From Haliclona indistincta (taxonomy: Eukaryota > Porifera > Demospongiae > Haplosclerida > Chalinidae): a DNA stretch of 64,000 nt. This document shows positions 44,080 through 55,479 of the stretch, piece by piece; positions within the stretch are counted from its first letter, which is position 1; every line of letters starts with the position of its first letter. The notes under the pieces are model-generated. The model was not told where the DNA came from. It ran no database searches and saw only the letters and a list, made by a program, of their open reading frames with translations. The stretch lies in contig OZ024788.1 of NCBI GenBank assembly GCA_964017065.1, positions 4,542,887 to 4,606,886 on the forward strand. Direction: 5' to 3'. The position numbers were made by a program, and so were the translations under genes.

Positions 44080-45660
44080 TGGCTCGTTTATTCAGTACAT
44101 TCCATCAAGCTCGATAACTTGCAAGCACTCTACCACTACAGCTGATTGCAACAAACTTGACTTTCAGTTTTGACAAACAGAATCATATTTGTGGTTAACA
44201 CCACACCTCTATTTGTGGTGTTGACCACAAATTAACTGTCGTCAAAACTGAGAGTCCAATTTGGTGCTATCAGCTGTACAGAAATCAAACTTGGCTGAAG
44301 CATAGGTACACTCTTCCCCCATACTATCATTATCAGGAGTATGCCGATCTGTTGTCCAGGCAAAACACCGTGGGGGTCCGAGGATGCAGATGAGTCTTCA
44401 AACAACTGATTACATTTTTCTTCCGGCGTTACTTTTCACTGGACTGGATCACTGAACTGGACTCATGAGTAATGTAATTTGTAAACATAATTATGCATTC
44501 TAGAAGAATAATGAGGACAGAATAGCTGTGTTGACATCAACGGAGGTGTGTGGAGTAGCTAAAATGCCAGTTTACTTATCTTTTGCCGATAAACAAGCCA
44601 CTGGGAATGATTCCTAATGTTGCCATCAGCGACGCAATACGTGGAGCCTCACAAATTTTGACATCCAAAAAGTTTTTCTGGTTATCTACTAGGTGTCATG
44701 GTCTGCACTTCAAGGCATGGTGAAAATGCACATAAAACACATTGTGTTCCTGTGCAGCACAAGGGTCCATTATTTTGTCCTTATTTTAGAGGTTCGTAGT
44801 AGTTAATCTTAGACAGATAACCTTTATGTTTTAGCAGTCATAGGGATTTTTGTGATAGTGACTTTTCTATCAGCAAACAACAAATAAACAGAAATCGTAA
44901 CTTCTATATTAAGTTATCAACCTCCTTGATGTCAACACAGAGCAGAGCTACAGTGAACAGAACTAGCATCATACTTTACTGTTTCTTGTAGTATTGCAGG
45001 AATTTATGATCAATTGCGACTGTCAAAGATATGTTGTCCTGTGTGCACATGTAGACCTCTCATCAGTTTCAAGCAGTTCCCAGAGCGGGACACTTACTAC
45101 ACAAGGCACTAACAGGACCGATCAATTAATTTTACTACTATAGAAAGTATTGTTATAGAAAGCTTGAGAGAGAGAGCACTGAATTTATAGGAGTGCATTT
45201 CCAGCAGAATTTTCTCTGGGTATCAGGGTAATGGCTGCTGCAGTGAATGCACAAGAAAGATTTCAATCCTGCTTGAATACACATGACTCATCAGAACGAG
45301 CCGTTCTCAGAGGACAGCTCTTACAAAGACAATAAAAAATTATGAGAATAAAACGTATAAGATGGAGTGGGACTGAACATCCATGACTAGAAGGAGTCTT
45401 AAGACAGGGATAGTTTACACTTAGTCTGACTAGATAGCGATATTTTTCTTAGCAGGAGATGATAATATCAAAATTTTATTAGCTCAATGCACACATGGTT
45501 CAGCTATTGCTTAGTGAAATCACATTTTTACAAAATTAATGAAAAGTGCATGGGTAGAAATACAAAACTTAAATAGTCTAAGAGCTATGGAGTAAGTTAG
45601 GATGCATGAAAGTAAGGGAGTGTTACACATAACTATAAGTATAAAATTATCATTCTCTTC
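44080..45660. repeat. Intergenic half of the recent tandem duplication (unit 2)
   Basis: Nearly identical to 33,076-34,750. Small indels occur at the left (44,170-44,350), then near-continuous identity. No protein gene is seen. Confidence 0.85.
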
Positions 45661-45663
45661 TTT

Positions 45664-48356
45664 TCAGTCTAATTCCTCATCATACATCATGTATTTCAAA
45701 GCTTTTTCCCCGTGCTCTTGTATTGCTTTTCGTTTTCTTTGCTCATATTTTTCTCTTTGTAAACTCGCTAGAATTGGTAGTACAAGCTTCAGGCTCTCAT
45801 CTTGATTTTCTGCTTCATAAACTAAAGAGAGTGACCTATAGTCCTCATTATTCTGTTCTTCGATTTCTGCTAGATGATTATAAGAGGATGGCACGTCCAC
45901 TGGTACTAGCTGAGGTAATGAACGAATAGGACTGAAAAATTTATGAAGTATATCTTCAATTTGTTCTTTGCCTACACTGATTCCAATGCTGTTGATAGTT
46001 TGCAGAACATGTTTAAAACCCAGATCTGTAAGCATATATAGATCGTTATATTTCACAACCTTTAATGAGCGAATTTGCTCCAGAGCACTAACTAGTTCAT
46101 TCACTTCACGTCTGTTTAAGTTAGCTGTGTTCCAACAAAAGCACTCAAGACTGGTGCTTTGGCGCAAAGCAGTGCAGAATTCACTAAACTCAGTAATTTG
46201 CCTGCACCTCCTCATAAACAAAATCACGACTAGTGTATTGATATTTGGCAAGACAAGAGACGGTATTAGTGATCCACTTCCTGTGCCATGAAACCAGACA
46301 TTTTTAAGTGTTGGGCAGTGGAGTTCTGGTAAAGATACTGCAGCTGGTAACTCGTCTTCAGCCCTATATGTGTATATCGCAAGTGCCTTCAGTGATACAA
46401 GTTTTTGTACACTATTAAGAAAGGGAAAAATTTGTTTTATACTTTCGAGCGTCATGTGGATGAGAGCAAGACCTTCTAGGGATGGAAAGAGTGATGACAA
46501 TGAGTGACCAAGTTCTGGTTTTGGATATTCTTGATGAATATCTGTTAGCCAAATCGATGTGACTGACCCATATGATTTGTTGCTACCTACAAATTTTTCA
46601 AAATGCTGCACAAATTTTTTCACCATTGAAATGCTCTCGAATTGAAGACTCCATTGTGATGTTGGATCACTGTTAGCAACACACCAGGCAGTGACAAAGC
46701 ATTCTAGTGGATTAGTAATAGTGGGAATAACGTTTTCGCAACTGAAAATTCGAGTAGTGAGCTCATGAGACTGAGTTTCAAACAGCATCTGAAAGAAGTA
46801 CGGATTGCATTTTTTCTTGCTCATTGTGGAAGCTATTGCCACAAAATCAATATCAAAAAATTCAAGTGCTGCACCAATGTTATTACCAAGATTATCTTCG
46901 TCGTTCATCATCTTGTCTGCTGCTTTAAGAGATTTATTTAATCGCTCAATAGGAACCAAAGAGAGCTTAGTGAGACCAGACAGAAAGTAAAGAGCTGGCC
47001 AGAAATAACCTGTAGTTATTCCATCCCTAACAAGCGTGTCAAGAGGAAACAGGCTCGTCTCAGTAATCAGTCTAACCATAATATCCTCTGAACCTATTCT
47101 AGACCAATGCAAGGCAGCCAAATATTCCTGTAGGGTCAGGTGTAAAAAGCAGTAAGACACTGAGCTGCCATTAACTAACTCCTCTTCTGCACTTTGCATC
47201 AGACCCATATGATCACATGGAATGCTATCAAATATGAACAGTTTCTTCTCCAAACCCTCTGCTGCCAATTGGGACAGCTTCCAAACTTGTTCCTGTACTT
47301 CTGAAGGCATGTCTGAAAATTCAGTAACTTTTCTCTTACACTTACTGTAGACCGGGTGATCATTGATGTAGCGAACCAATGAGCTGAGTAGTACGTCTGT
47401 GTAGAGCTGTGTCAGTGTAGTGGGAGCATAGGCTTTGCCTTTGTTCTCTCTCCATTTTTCAATGTACAAGCGTGTGATTATAGCACATTGAAGAGGAATG
47501 TACATAATGGAGGACACAAACGGGTTCGACTCTATGTATGATTTAAAGTCGAGCAATATTTTGGGACGCTTTTGGCATGCTATTTCCACATATGCTTGTA
47601 TATCATCGTCCTTGAAACCAACCACTTCTATGTGTTGATCAATGCTATTTCTAAATTCAGAGCACAAACTATTACTGGCTAGCGGTCGACTGGTTATCAT
47701 AATCGTTGCTTTAGGCAAGCACTCTCCTATCAGTAGTTGATTCAATATGCTACCATCAGTTCTATCATCTTCTGATAACTCATCATATCCTTCCAGTAAA
47801 AAAAACACTCCTCTACCATGTTCGCGTGTTACATAATCGAAAACATCCTTTTTGATCGTATCGTTGTCCATATAAAAAAGATCAGACAAGCTTTTTGCCT
47901 CTCGCACTCTCTTTTTACGTAATTGCAGCATTAGGACAATATCTCTATCTTGCAGCATCTTGCCTTCTGCCCATTGGCGGCATAGCTCCCATGATAACAT
48001 TGTTTTTCCTATTCCTGGGCTACCTTCTACCAAAATGTGTCGTACCACAGGCTTATCATCACTTGTACCAATATCCTCCATCTCCATTGGTCTCTTCCTC
48101 ATTTTTAATGTAGCAATGTCTCCATACAGCTGCAACAAAAGACATTCGGACTTTAATTCATCGTCTTCTTCCTCTTCCATTTCCTCATTGCTGACCAGGT
48201 TGAGGTGAATAAAGTTTTTTAGTTGGACTTTAAACGTTTCCTTAAGTTCTGGTGAGTTGTGGATATAGCAAGTCTTGAGGTAGTCAATGTAGTTCTGGAC
48301 GGCAGGAGTGTGTGGAACACCAGGCAGTGAAATAGTGGGTGGGGGAGCTGGTTGAT
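45664..48356 (-). CDS. NLR-3: NACHT-LRR exon (complete gene)
   Basis: 2693 nt, open. It has the linker (TPAVQNYIDYLK), NACHT (GSPGIGKTML; VFFLLEGYDELS; MITSRPLA), the HLTLQEYLAALHW segment, degenerate LRRs (SLKALAIYTYRAEDELP; SLKVVKYNDLYMLTDLGF) and a basic-then-acidic tail ending DEELD. With the exons at 51,812-52,058, 51,579-51,680, 50,372-50,485, 50,209-50,313, 50,020-50,151 and 49,644-49,955, the coding length is 3705 nt (1234 residues plus stop). This is the best intact copy in the window. Walker B has Glu where many NACHT proteins have Asp (LEGYDEL). Confidence 0.92.
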
Positions 48357-48538
48357 CTGAGAGGAAATAGAGGGTTGAGTGCAAATAAGCACATGTGCTT
48401 AATATTCCAAAGTATGGAATTATTATGTACACCCAATTACAGTCTGCAACCTTATTAGATCAAATTTTCTACTCCCTAAGCTTTTATTGCGTTTACATGA
48501 CTCCGTTTTCAGCACTTCATCAGTGAAATTAACTGGAA

Positions 48539-49095
48539 ATTAACCCTTTAAGCCCTAATGATGCCCTATGATGTCATACATACTTCAGACACCATTACTT
48601 TATCAAAAAGTGCTAAAATAATTATTCCGAAATTAAACTAAATTTACAAATAACTGTAAAAATCTAGTTGTTTTTGGTGCATCCCCAGAAAATTTATTTG
48701 TGCCTGACATTTTTATGGCTTCAGAGCAAATTTCACTGCGTTTTATTAATACAAAACAGCCTCCGACAAAATGTGGACATTTATGGCTTCAGGATGCTTG
48801 GAAAATACATTTTTGAATACTCTTCATCATCAGGGCTGTATTTTACACTCATCAAAACCACTGCTATTTGTATCAGTAGCCAGCCCCACAGTACTATAAC
48901 TCTGAGCAAAATTTGACGAGGTCGCTGTACTTTATCTGCTTCACTTTCAAAGAGGGTGGAGCATCTTGATCGACTTGAGTATGGGGAATTGCGGCTACTC
49001 ACTGGCGAAAAAGGACGCATATTTGAGACCAGTAGCACAAAGGACACATGAGATATTCACGAGAGAATCGGTCAGCTTGTTAATTAAGGGTTAAT
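48539..49095. mobile_element. TTAACCC-ended MITE in the NLR-3 intron
   Basis: It begins TTAACCCTTTAAGCCC and ends TTAATTAAGGGTTAA. The interior matches 8,638-9,230. The corresponding NLR-1 intron (near 28,235) lacks it. Confidence 0.75.
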
Positions 49096-49643
49096 TAGGT
49101 GATTGGAATGTTGTTGTGGCCACGATGGCGTTTTTAGGCGAAGCAAACTGTACTGCCTTGTATGCACAAAGCTGTTGAAGCAACAAAGATAACGAACGTT
49201 TATCTTTGGCTAAAGACTCTTGCTAGTATTCTCTGCGAGTATGAAGGCTGAGGTACGCTCATAACAAAACCATGTATTCATTTCTGCTGTTTACATATGC
49301 GCTTTACCTTCATTTGTGAAGTGTTTTCATTTGATAAAGTTTCACTTAAAAACACTACTCATTTTCATCGTCATCATGAAAACAAAATGCGTATCTGCAA
49401 AGAAAAGTTTGCGTTTTCATGTTTTTCAGTTGCAAGAGTCGCTGTGTAAACGCAGCCTAAAATTACTTTAGCTCATCCTATAAACAGATTAAATTTAATA
49501 AAAACCTGAAAAGTGTAGGGATGACCCTTGAAAATGAAAAGGAACAAGATGGAATAATGCTTGCAAAAGTAAAGTTCCAAGCAAAAATTACTTGATCACC
49601 ACCTTAATGTACCTCACATAATTAGAGACAGTCCATCACTCAC

Positions 49644-49955
49644 CGAGTGCTACTGTGAGCCTTTTAGCAACAAGACTCAGAGCGGGTTGATCATCCACTG
49701 CCTTGCAGAACACTCTCACCACTCGTGCTGCTTGAGGGTCAGCTTTCATTGCTTTCTCCACTGCGTTCAGTATTCGTGTGGCCTTGTCAATATCATCAGT
49801 AGGAGTGAGTGTAGTGAGTCTGGTTTTATCAGTAGTACTGATCAGTTTTTCAGCATACAGGACTGGTATCAGTGTATGCGGACTAGTCATGGCTACCACT
49901 AGCTGATCAAAGTGTGCACGGAACACCTCGTACACAGCAGAGTTATCATCAGCAA
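49644..49955 (-). CDS. NLR-3: CARD-like exon
   Basis: 312 nt. It encodes YEVFRAHFDQLVVAMTSP, TLIPVLYAEKLISTTDKTRL and ATRILNAVEKAMKADPQ. The acceptor is GGTGCAG. It starts two residues after the 2A exon's last codons. Confidence 0.7.
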
Positions 49956-50019
49956 CTGCACCTGAGCCTATGAAAACAGACTCTATATAAAAACTGAACA
50001 GTTACATTTTAATTCTTAC

Positions 50020-50151
50020 CTGTCTCTGGTCCGGGATTCTCCTCAATGTCTCCTGACAGCATCAGCTTGATCCTGCTAACCACACCTTTGCAGTAAAGGA
50101 CTGATATCAGTGGAGCTGCTCTCAGGTGATGAGTGATGTTGCCATTAGCAG
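50020..50151 (-). CDS. NLR-3: 2A (StopGo) peptide exon
   Basis: 132 nt. It encodes NITHHLRAAPLISVLYCKG, then RIKLMLSGDIEENPGP and ET. The core is at 50,027-50,053. The Glu-Glu form (DIEENPGP) is closest to the well-studied active 2A consensus. Confidence 0.88.
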
Positions 50152-50208
50152 CTAATTAAAGAGACACCCCATCATAGCAATAGTAACATAATAATTATCA
50201 TCTCTCAC

Positions 50209-50485
50209 TTGTCATGAGAATGACTGGATTCAATAATGACAACGAGGCTGATTCGATGCAGTATTTTTGAATGACATCACAGGAGAGCATCAGCTGTATC
50301 TCTCTAACCAAACCTATATGGAGCACATCATTAAATTGTACATCACTGCATGATCATAAATTATTCTATACCAAATGATGTGATTATTCCCATCAAGTAA
50401 AGTACTGGTATGATTAGTGTTCGATATGTCATTCCTCTCATGTGAGCATAGAACACATCCAGTTCATATCCAGTAGCAACAGCAA
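50209..50485 (-). CDS. NLR-3: X and Y module exons
   Basis: X (50,372-50,485) encodes ATGYELDVFYAHMRGMTYR and TLIIPVLYLMGIITSF. Y (50,209-50,313) encodes LVREIQLMLSCDVIQKYCI and ESASLSLLNPVILMT. In-frame through GTATAG/GTGAGA donors. Confidence 0.7.
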
Positions 50486-51269
50486 CTGTGAAGGATAAGA
50501 CAATGTGTAACAATCAAACAGGAAATTATCATTCCACTTGTGTACACAAGGAAATACATTATAGGTATTCATTGGTTCAGTTTTGAAATTGTCCACTTAA
50601 TTGTGATAACAAAGTGAGAATTATTTATTAAGATAATAATTGCAGCATCTGTTGTTATGATTTACTTTGTGATGGGTAACCTTTGTTGTACCATGGACTG
50701 GTAGTCCTTAAGATCGAAAGCACAAAGGGGAGAATATAGCATAATTATTTCCTTGCAGTAGAGAATTCCCCAGTATACACACTGGTTAGGTATGCAGGGT
50801 AAATCTCTTCAAAAAATTGATCTTTGTAATGATCATCATACCTTCACTATACAAAATGCTAAAAACAGTATTTTAAGATCATAATCTTTTAGTCAGACCA
50901 GTAATCAAGCTCTGCACAATACATTGTAGAGAGAATCCTCGAATGAGTTTTGAGTGCTGCATGCTAGCGCCATTGAGCTAAGCTTTACGATGGAACGTTT
51001 GCTATGCATTGGGAAATCACGTGCGCAAATAACAGCCAAAAAATCATGAGTGCATACTAATGCTTCCAACCTCCTTTGTATAAGCAAATTCCTCAGGTTG
51101 CCATGCATGGTACAAGTCACCTATATTTTATGCCTACCAGGTGTGTATACCATTCACACTCAGTAAGTATTAATAAACCCTCCATCAGGTTAATTAACAA
51201 ATTATTACCTTGTGTATATGGTATAGCTACTCACCTGGTAGGCATGGCCATACTTTCATACCTTCCCTA

Positions 51270-51395
51270 TCATAATCTAGTAGGTTAGACTGTAAAAACT
51301 GTTTTTTCCTAAAACTTCAAGCACTGATATTAGTATTCTATTGTCCAAAACACCTGTTTTTACTGGCTTCTCATAAATGCTTCTACACCTGCAAA
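51270..51395 (-). pseudogene. NLR-3: frameshifted exon Z relic
   Basis: It matches exon Z of NLR-1 (EKPVK...LDNRI...LEVLGKN) but has an 8-bp insertion (CATTTATG) after the acceptor and a longer A run. The expected phase therefore meets a stop. The same change is present in the NLR-4 copy near 63,840-63,980. Confidence 0.45.
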
Positions 51396-51578
51396 AACTG
51401 ATTAGCATTCACTATTAGCTGAATGCAAATGTGGTCACACTTCATAGTCTACTGGTTAGATAGGCTGGACATAAAAAAACAGCAGAGAATTGCTTAATTC
51501 AGGGTTCCCAATTGCATATAAAAGCTGTCTGTTCAATGGCGCTCACAGAAAATAGAAACCGTGCTGGTATTCACTCAC

Positions 51579-51680
51579 TTGTCTCTAGGCTGGGGATTAA
51601 TGATGAAGTGGCAGGTTGAACACAGTAGTTACACCCTACTTCACTAGACAATCCAAGCTGCAAGTCTTTGACAACCAAGC
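51579..51680 (-). CDS. NLR-3: Y2 module exon
   Basis: 102 nt. It encodes LVVKDLQLGLSSEVGCNYCV, QPATSSLIPSLET. It lacks two codons found in NLR-1 and -2, and joins X in phase if Z is skipped. Confidence 0.65.
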
Positions 51681-51811
51681 CTGTTATTAGAGAAGGTCAG
51701 TAATCCGCAGTGGCGTGAAATAAAAGAGACTCAGTACTATGCATGTACATGTAGCCAAATACTACAGTATAGTAGTACTATGCAGCCAGTATGTGTGTAT
51801 GCAGCACTAAC

Positions 51812-52058
51812 TTTTCTCCAACATGCCAGGATTCACTAGCGAGGCAGCTGGCTGCAGAATGTAGTGGTATTGCCCTCCACTAGACAACACTAGGAGGATA
51901 ATCACAGTGACCACTACTTCTATAGTGATCGTGGTCAGTGCCAGCAACAGCGACCAACTGGCTCCATCTGGTCGTAACACTTTAGCTCTTCTACCGCTTG
52001 GACCAACACAGACACGATGGAGACCGATCCTGGCTCGCCAGGTCGCGATATCAATCAT
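51812..52058 (-). CDS. NLR-3: first coding exon with transmembrane segment
   Basis: 247 nt from ATG at 52,058. It encodes MIDIATWRARIGLHRVCVG and the hydrophobic LTTITIEVVVTVIILLVLSS. Upstream of the ATG it soon diverges from NLR-1 and -2. A second partial copy of this 5' region lies at 52,418-52,500. Confidence 0.65.
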
Positions 52059-52417
52059 TTTTGCAACAAAACGGCAAGGGACACTGCAAACCAGAGCATG
52101 CATGCACGTATATTAAATAGTATAGCCCCAGCGCGCATGCGTATTCAGTGCATTAATGCACGCATGCATGGCGCGCGCACGATCTATCATATCTTCCATA
52201 AGCACTCTATAGCTGAGTGCAGCAAACTTGACTCTCAGTTTGAGAAACAGATCTAGACTACAGGGAAACAAATCACATTTGTACGGGTCAGGTGTGGTGT
52301 TGACCATAAACTAACTAACATTCAGGGTCTGCAATCAAATTTGCGTTTAATTGGCTGAAACATGGGTAGTCTCTTCCACGTTATCGGCCAGGAGTATGCA
52401 GTTTGTAGCCAATACGT

Positions 52418-52500
52418 CGCGATATCAATCATTTTGCAACAAAATCGGCAAGGACACTGCAAACCAGAGCATGCATGTAGTAGTCCCGCGCGCATGCGTA
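52418..52500 (-). repeat. Partial duplicate of the NLR first-exon 5' end
   Basis: It repeats the GCGATATCAATCATTTT-GCAAC to CCAGAGCATGCATG segment found at 52,044-52,105, about 370 bp further upstream. Confidence 0.7.
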
Positions 52501-52855
52501 CTGTATGGCGAATAATATAGCACTCATAATAATAAAATTTCATTAATTTTTACTTGTACAGTTAATCTATTCTGAAAACAAGCTACTTGTCCCGAATAAG
52601 TTGTGATGGAAAAAATTTTTGTAGTAGTATGCAGACCATTAGTATGCAAATCAAGTGTTATCAAGTTGCAACTGATTTTGCGGGCTCAAAGTGGAAACGA
52701 TGCTTAACCACAAGAGCTATAAATATTAACCACCACCACTGACCACCACCTTAAAAATAGTCTTATTATAGTGAACAGCTAGACAACAGACTTTCACAAG
52801 AAATCAGTAATTTTAACTCCTGCAGCAAATTACTGCGTATTCTATGATTATCAGT

Positions 52856-53158
52856 TTACACAACAGTTGTGTCAGAGTGTGATCTCTGCTGCCGTGACAC
52901 AGCACTCTTGTCCATATCCTCCTCTTCCTCTTCGTTGTGTAACACAGCAGTAGTAGTGGTGACAGCAGATGGTGCCAGGGAGTTATTGTGATGTCTGCCA
53001 TGCAGTAGAACACTTGCTTCATTAGCTGCTGTTCCACTCTTCTAGATTTGGTATACATCTAATGCATAAAACAAAAATATAATATAATCACAGACAAAAT
53101 CTGTCTTACTGCTTTCATCAAACATCCACGGCCTTTTCTTTTTCACGATCCATTTGAA
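52856..53158 (-). CDS. 3' exons of a small membrane-protein gene (acidic tail)
   Basis: Exon 53,110-53,158 encodes KWIVKKKRPWMFDES, a basic juxtamembrane-like stretch. The last exon (52,856 to about 53,041, or starting at a nearer CAG) encodes NEASVLLHGRHHNNSLAPSA, a Thr run, HNEEEEEDMDK and RSHSDTTVV before TAA. The final T-V-V could bind a PDZ domain. The exons fit the gene whose 5' exons lie at 54.4-55.0 kb. A diverged copy of this stretch is at 2.4-3.3 kb. Confidence 0.45.
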
Positions 53159-53559
53159 CTACATGTACAAAGAATGTGGTGAATATACTGAGCAGCTATA
53201 ATGAGCTGCACTGCAAAAATAGTATTGCAAAAATAGTATTGCTGCTTTAACGGGTCGTTTGATACTAGAGATTTGTAGTAAGTTTTTTAAATCAGCCATG
53301 TAGCATTTAATGCTTTTACATGGAATACACAAGTGTGTTATGGCTTGTGCAGTCGTGTGGAAGCAAAACTAACTGAGCTGAGCTAGCATCCTCCAAATAT
53401 GATAACGAAATTCCATGCAACAAATGACTTGTTAAAAACACATATCCATTATTGCAGTGTGCTGACATACCAGATTATAGAACAGATTTGGTAAAATAAA
53501 TAAAACAGGAGCAACGATTACAAACTGTGAATGGCAAAGAGGTAGGGAGAGAAAGAGGA

Positions 53560-53755
<196 letters not shown>

Positions 53756-54237
53756 GATGTGCGGTAAAAGATTCATTATTGATTCACTGCAGTTTCTCTC
53801 ACTATTCCAAAGAAGTGATGTGCCACTATAGTGTAGGAGTATGTTACCAAGTATGCTATTATCCTGAAGGAAGAAAGAGAAGTAGTTGCTAATGTTGTCG
53901 TACATGAATCCTACCACTACATGTAGCACTCTGCAATATATGTAATGGGATAAGAACTAACAAAGAGGCTCATATTGTAAACATGTTTACTGTATGAGTC
54001 TCCTCTGGTACTATAACACACCTCCTGTTAGTTTATCACTTATGGGTATAACTTAACAATTTCTTTGAAACTGACAAGTTGACACCTACCCAATGAATGG
54101 AAAGATCAACAGCTTGCATAGATGCAGATTCTCAAAATGATCACAGTTCACTAGTGGAGAGAGTACCTTAGCCCTGCACATAACATAGACAGAAATAAAA
54201 GTGAGAGGATACAGCATTGCAGATGTATGGTGAGACA

Positions 54238-54256
54238 GGCAGGCAGGCAGGCAGGA
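54238..54256. repeat. Short CAGG tandem repeat
   Basis: About five GCAG/CAGG units. Confidence 0.8.
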
Positions 54257-54448
54257 GGTATAGTTGGACAAGCTAACTTTTGTAAGTGTGCACATGCAGG
54301 TCCATAGCACAGTATCAGTTGGCTGCGGGATCCTATGATCACCATCAATGCACTCAACACTCTCACTGTGTTAGACACATTGCTCTCACTAACCTAGTGC
54401 ATGAGGTCGAAGGTCAAACAGTGAATTATGACTAAAGTGCTTGCTTAC

Positions 54449-55016
54449 CGGTACATCGTTTCCGGTAGTAACAATACCGACCACACCCACTGCAAATGGG
54501 AGACCACCAACAAGAAGAATTGTCTGGAGGGAAAGGAAGAAAGGGAAAGAGAAAAGAACAGAGAGAGGGAGAGAGTAGAAGAGTAGAAGAGAGGAGGAGA
54601 GAGAAGGAGACAGGGGGAGGAGTTATACTCACCAAGAAAAGTCAAAAATCACAAAGGCACATTGTACTATACATGTAGCTGTGCTGTAAAGTAAAAAACT
54701 AGCTTACTGAAAAAAGCAAGTGTATACCACAGTATTGTACTGCACGCCTCTGGGATAGTTCTGGTGTATATGCACTAGCTGAGGCATTGGTAATACTTAC
54801 CAGTGTGTTGAACATTGTAAGCAGTATATAGGTCTGTGGTATATTCTCAGTTCTGTAGAGACATGATAATCAACATTTTTTCTAAGATAGCTATTAATGG
54901 TGTGCAACTTACCACAATGTATTAAAGTATGGTTGTTCGTGTTGTGCAAAATCTAAAGCCCAAGGGATTGAGTCAAGAGGCTGATACCGCACACGGCGAA
55001 CTGATTTAGAGCACAT
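54449..55016 (-). CDS. 5' exons of a small membrane-protein gene
   Basis: The first exon (ATG at 55,016 to about 54,913) encodes MCSKSVRRVRYQPLDSIPW and QHEQPYFN. Exon 54,801-54,852 encodes TENIPQTYILLTMFNTL. Exon 54,449-54,523 (75 nt) encodes TILLVGGLPFAVGVVGIVTT, a hydrophobic helix. Exons 2 and 3 are in phase. Exon 1 to 2 needs a non-standard donor, otherwise TGA is formed, so exon 1 is uncertain. No family is recognised. Confidence 0.4.
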
Positions 55017-55019
55017 CTT

Positions 55020-55475
55020 GGTCAAAGATTCCCAATTGAAAGTGCATCATAATTATTTTAAAAAATAATACCAGCTTACAAGAGAAAATAAACCACTAAG
55101 TTTGTTTAGTGGTGGAGATAATTGGAAAAAATAGCCAGTGGCTTGTCGATTGTCTTGAGAAACCTGACAACCTCATATTTTTTATAGCCCTAACCATTTG
55201 AACACGAGCAAATAACAGAAATTCTAACTAACAATTGAAGCATTTTGTCTCATCAAGTATACAAGCTATATAAAAGACGCTTATACCATGAGTTTGTTGA
55301 AACTTAACTTAGTGAACCACAATTTTTACAACTGGAAAGTGCATGGGTATACGTAAGATATAAGTAAAAAATAATGTTACTGAGATGGTCATGGAGTAAG
55401 TTAGAATACATTAAGTAAGGGATTGGAGTGTCACACAACTTAACAAGTAAAAATTCTCATTCTCTGCTTATTCTT
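55020..55475. other. Intergenic, no gene seen
   Basis: The NLR-4 3' flank. Similarity to the other NLR 3' flanks is visible only near AAAGTGCATGGGTA (about 55,336). Confidence 0.5.
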
Positions 55476-55479
55476 CTTT

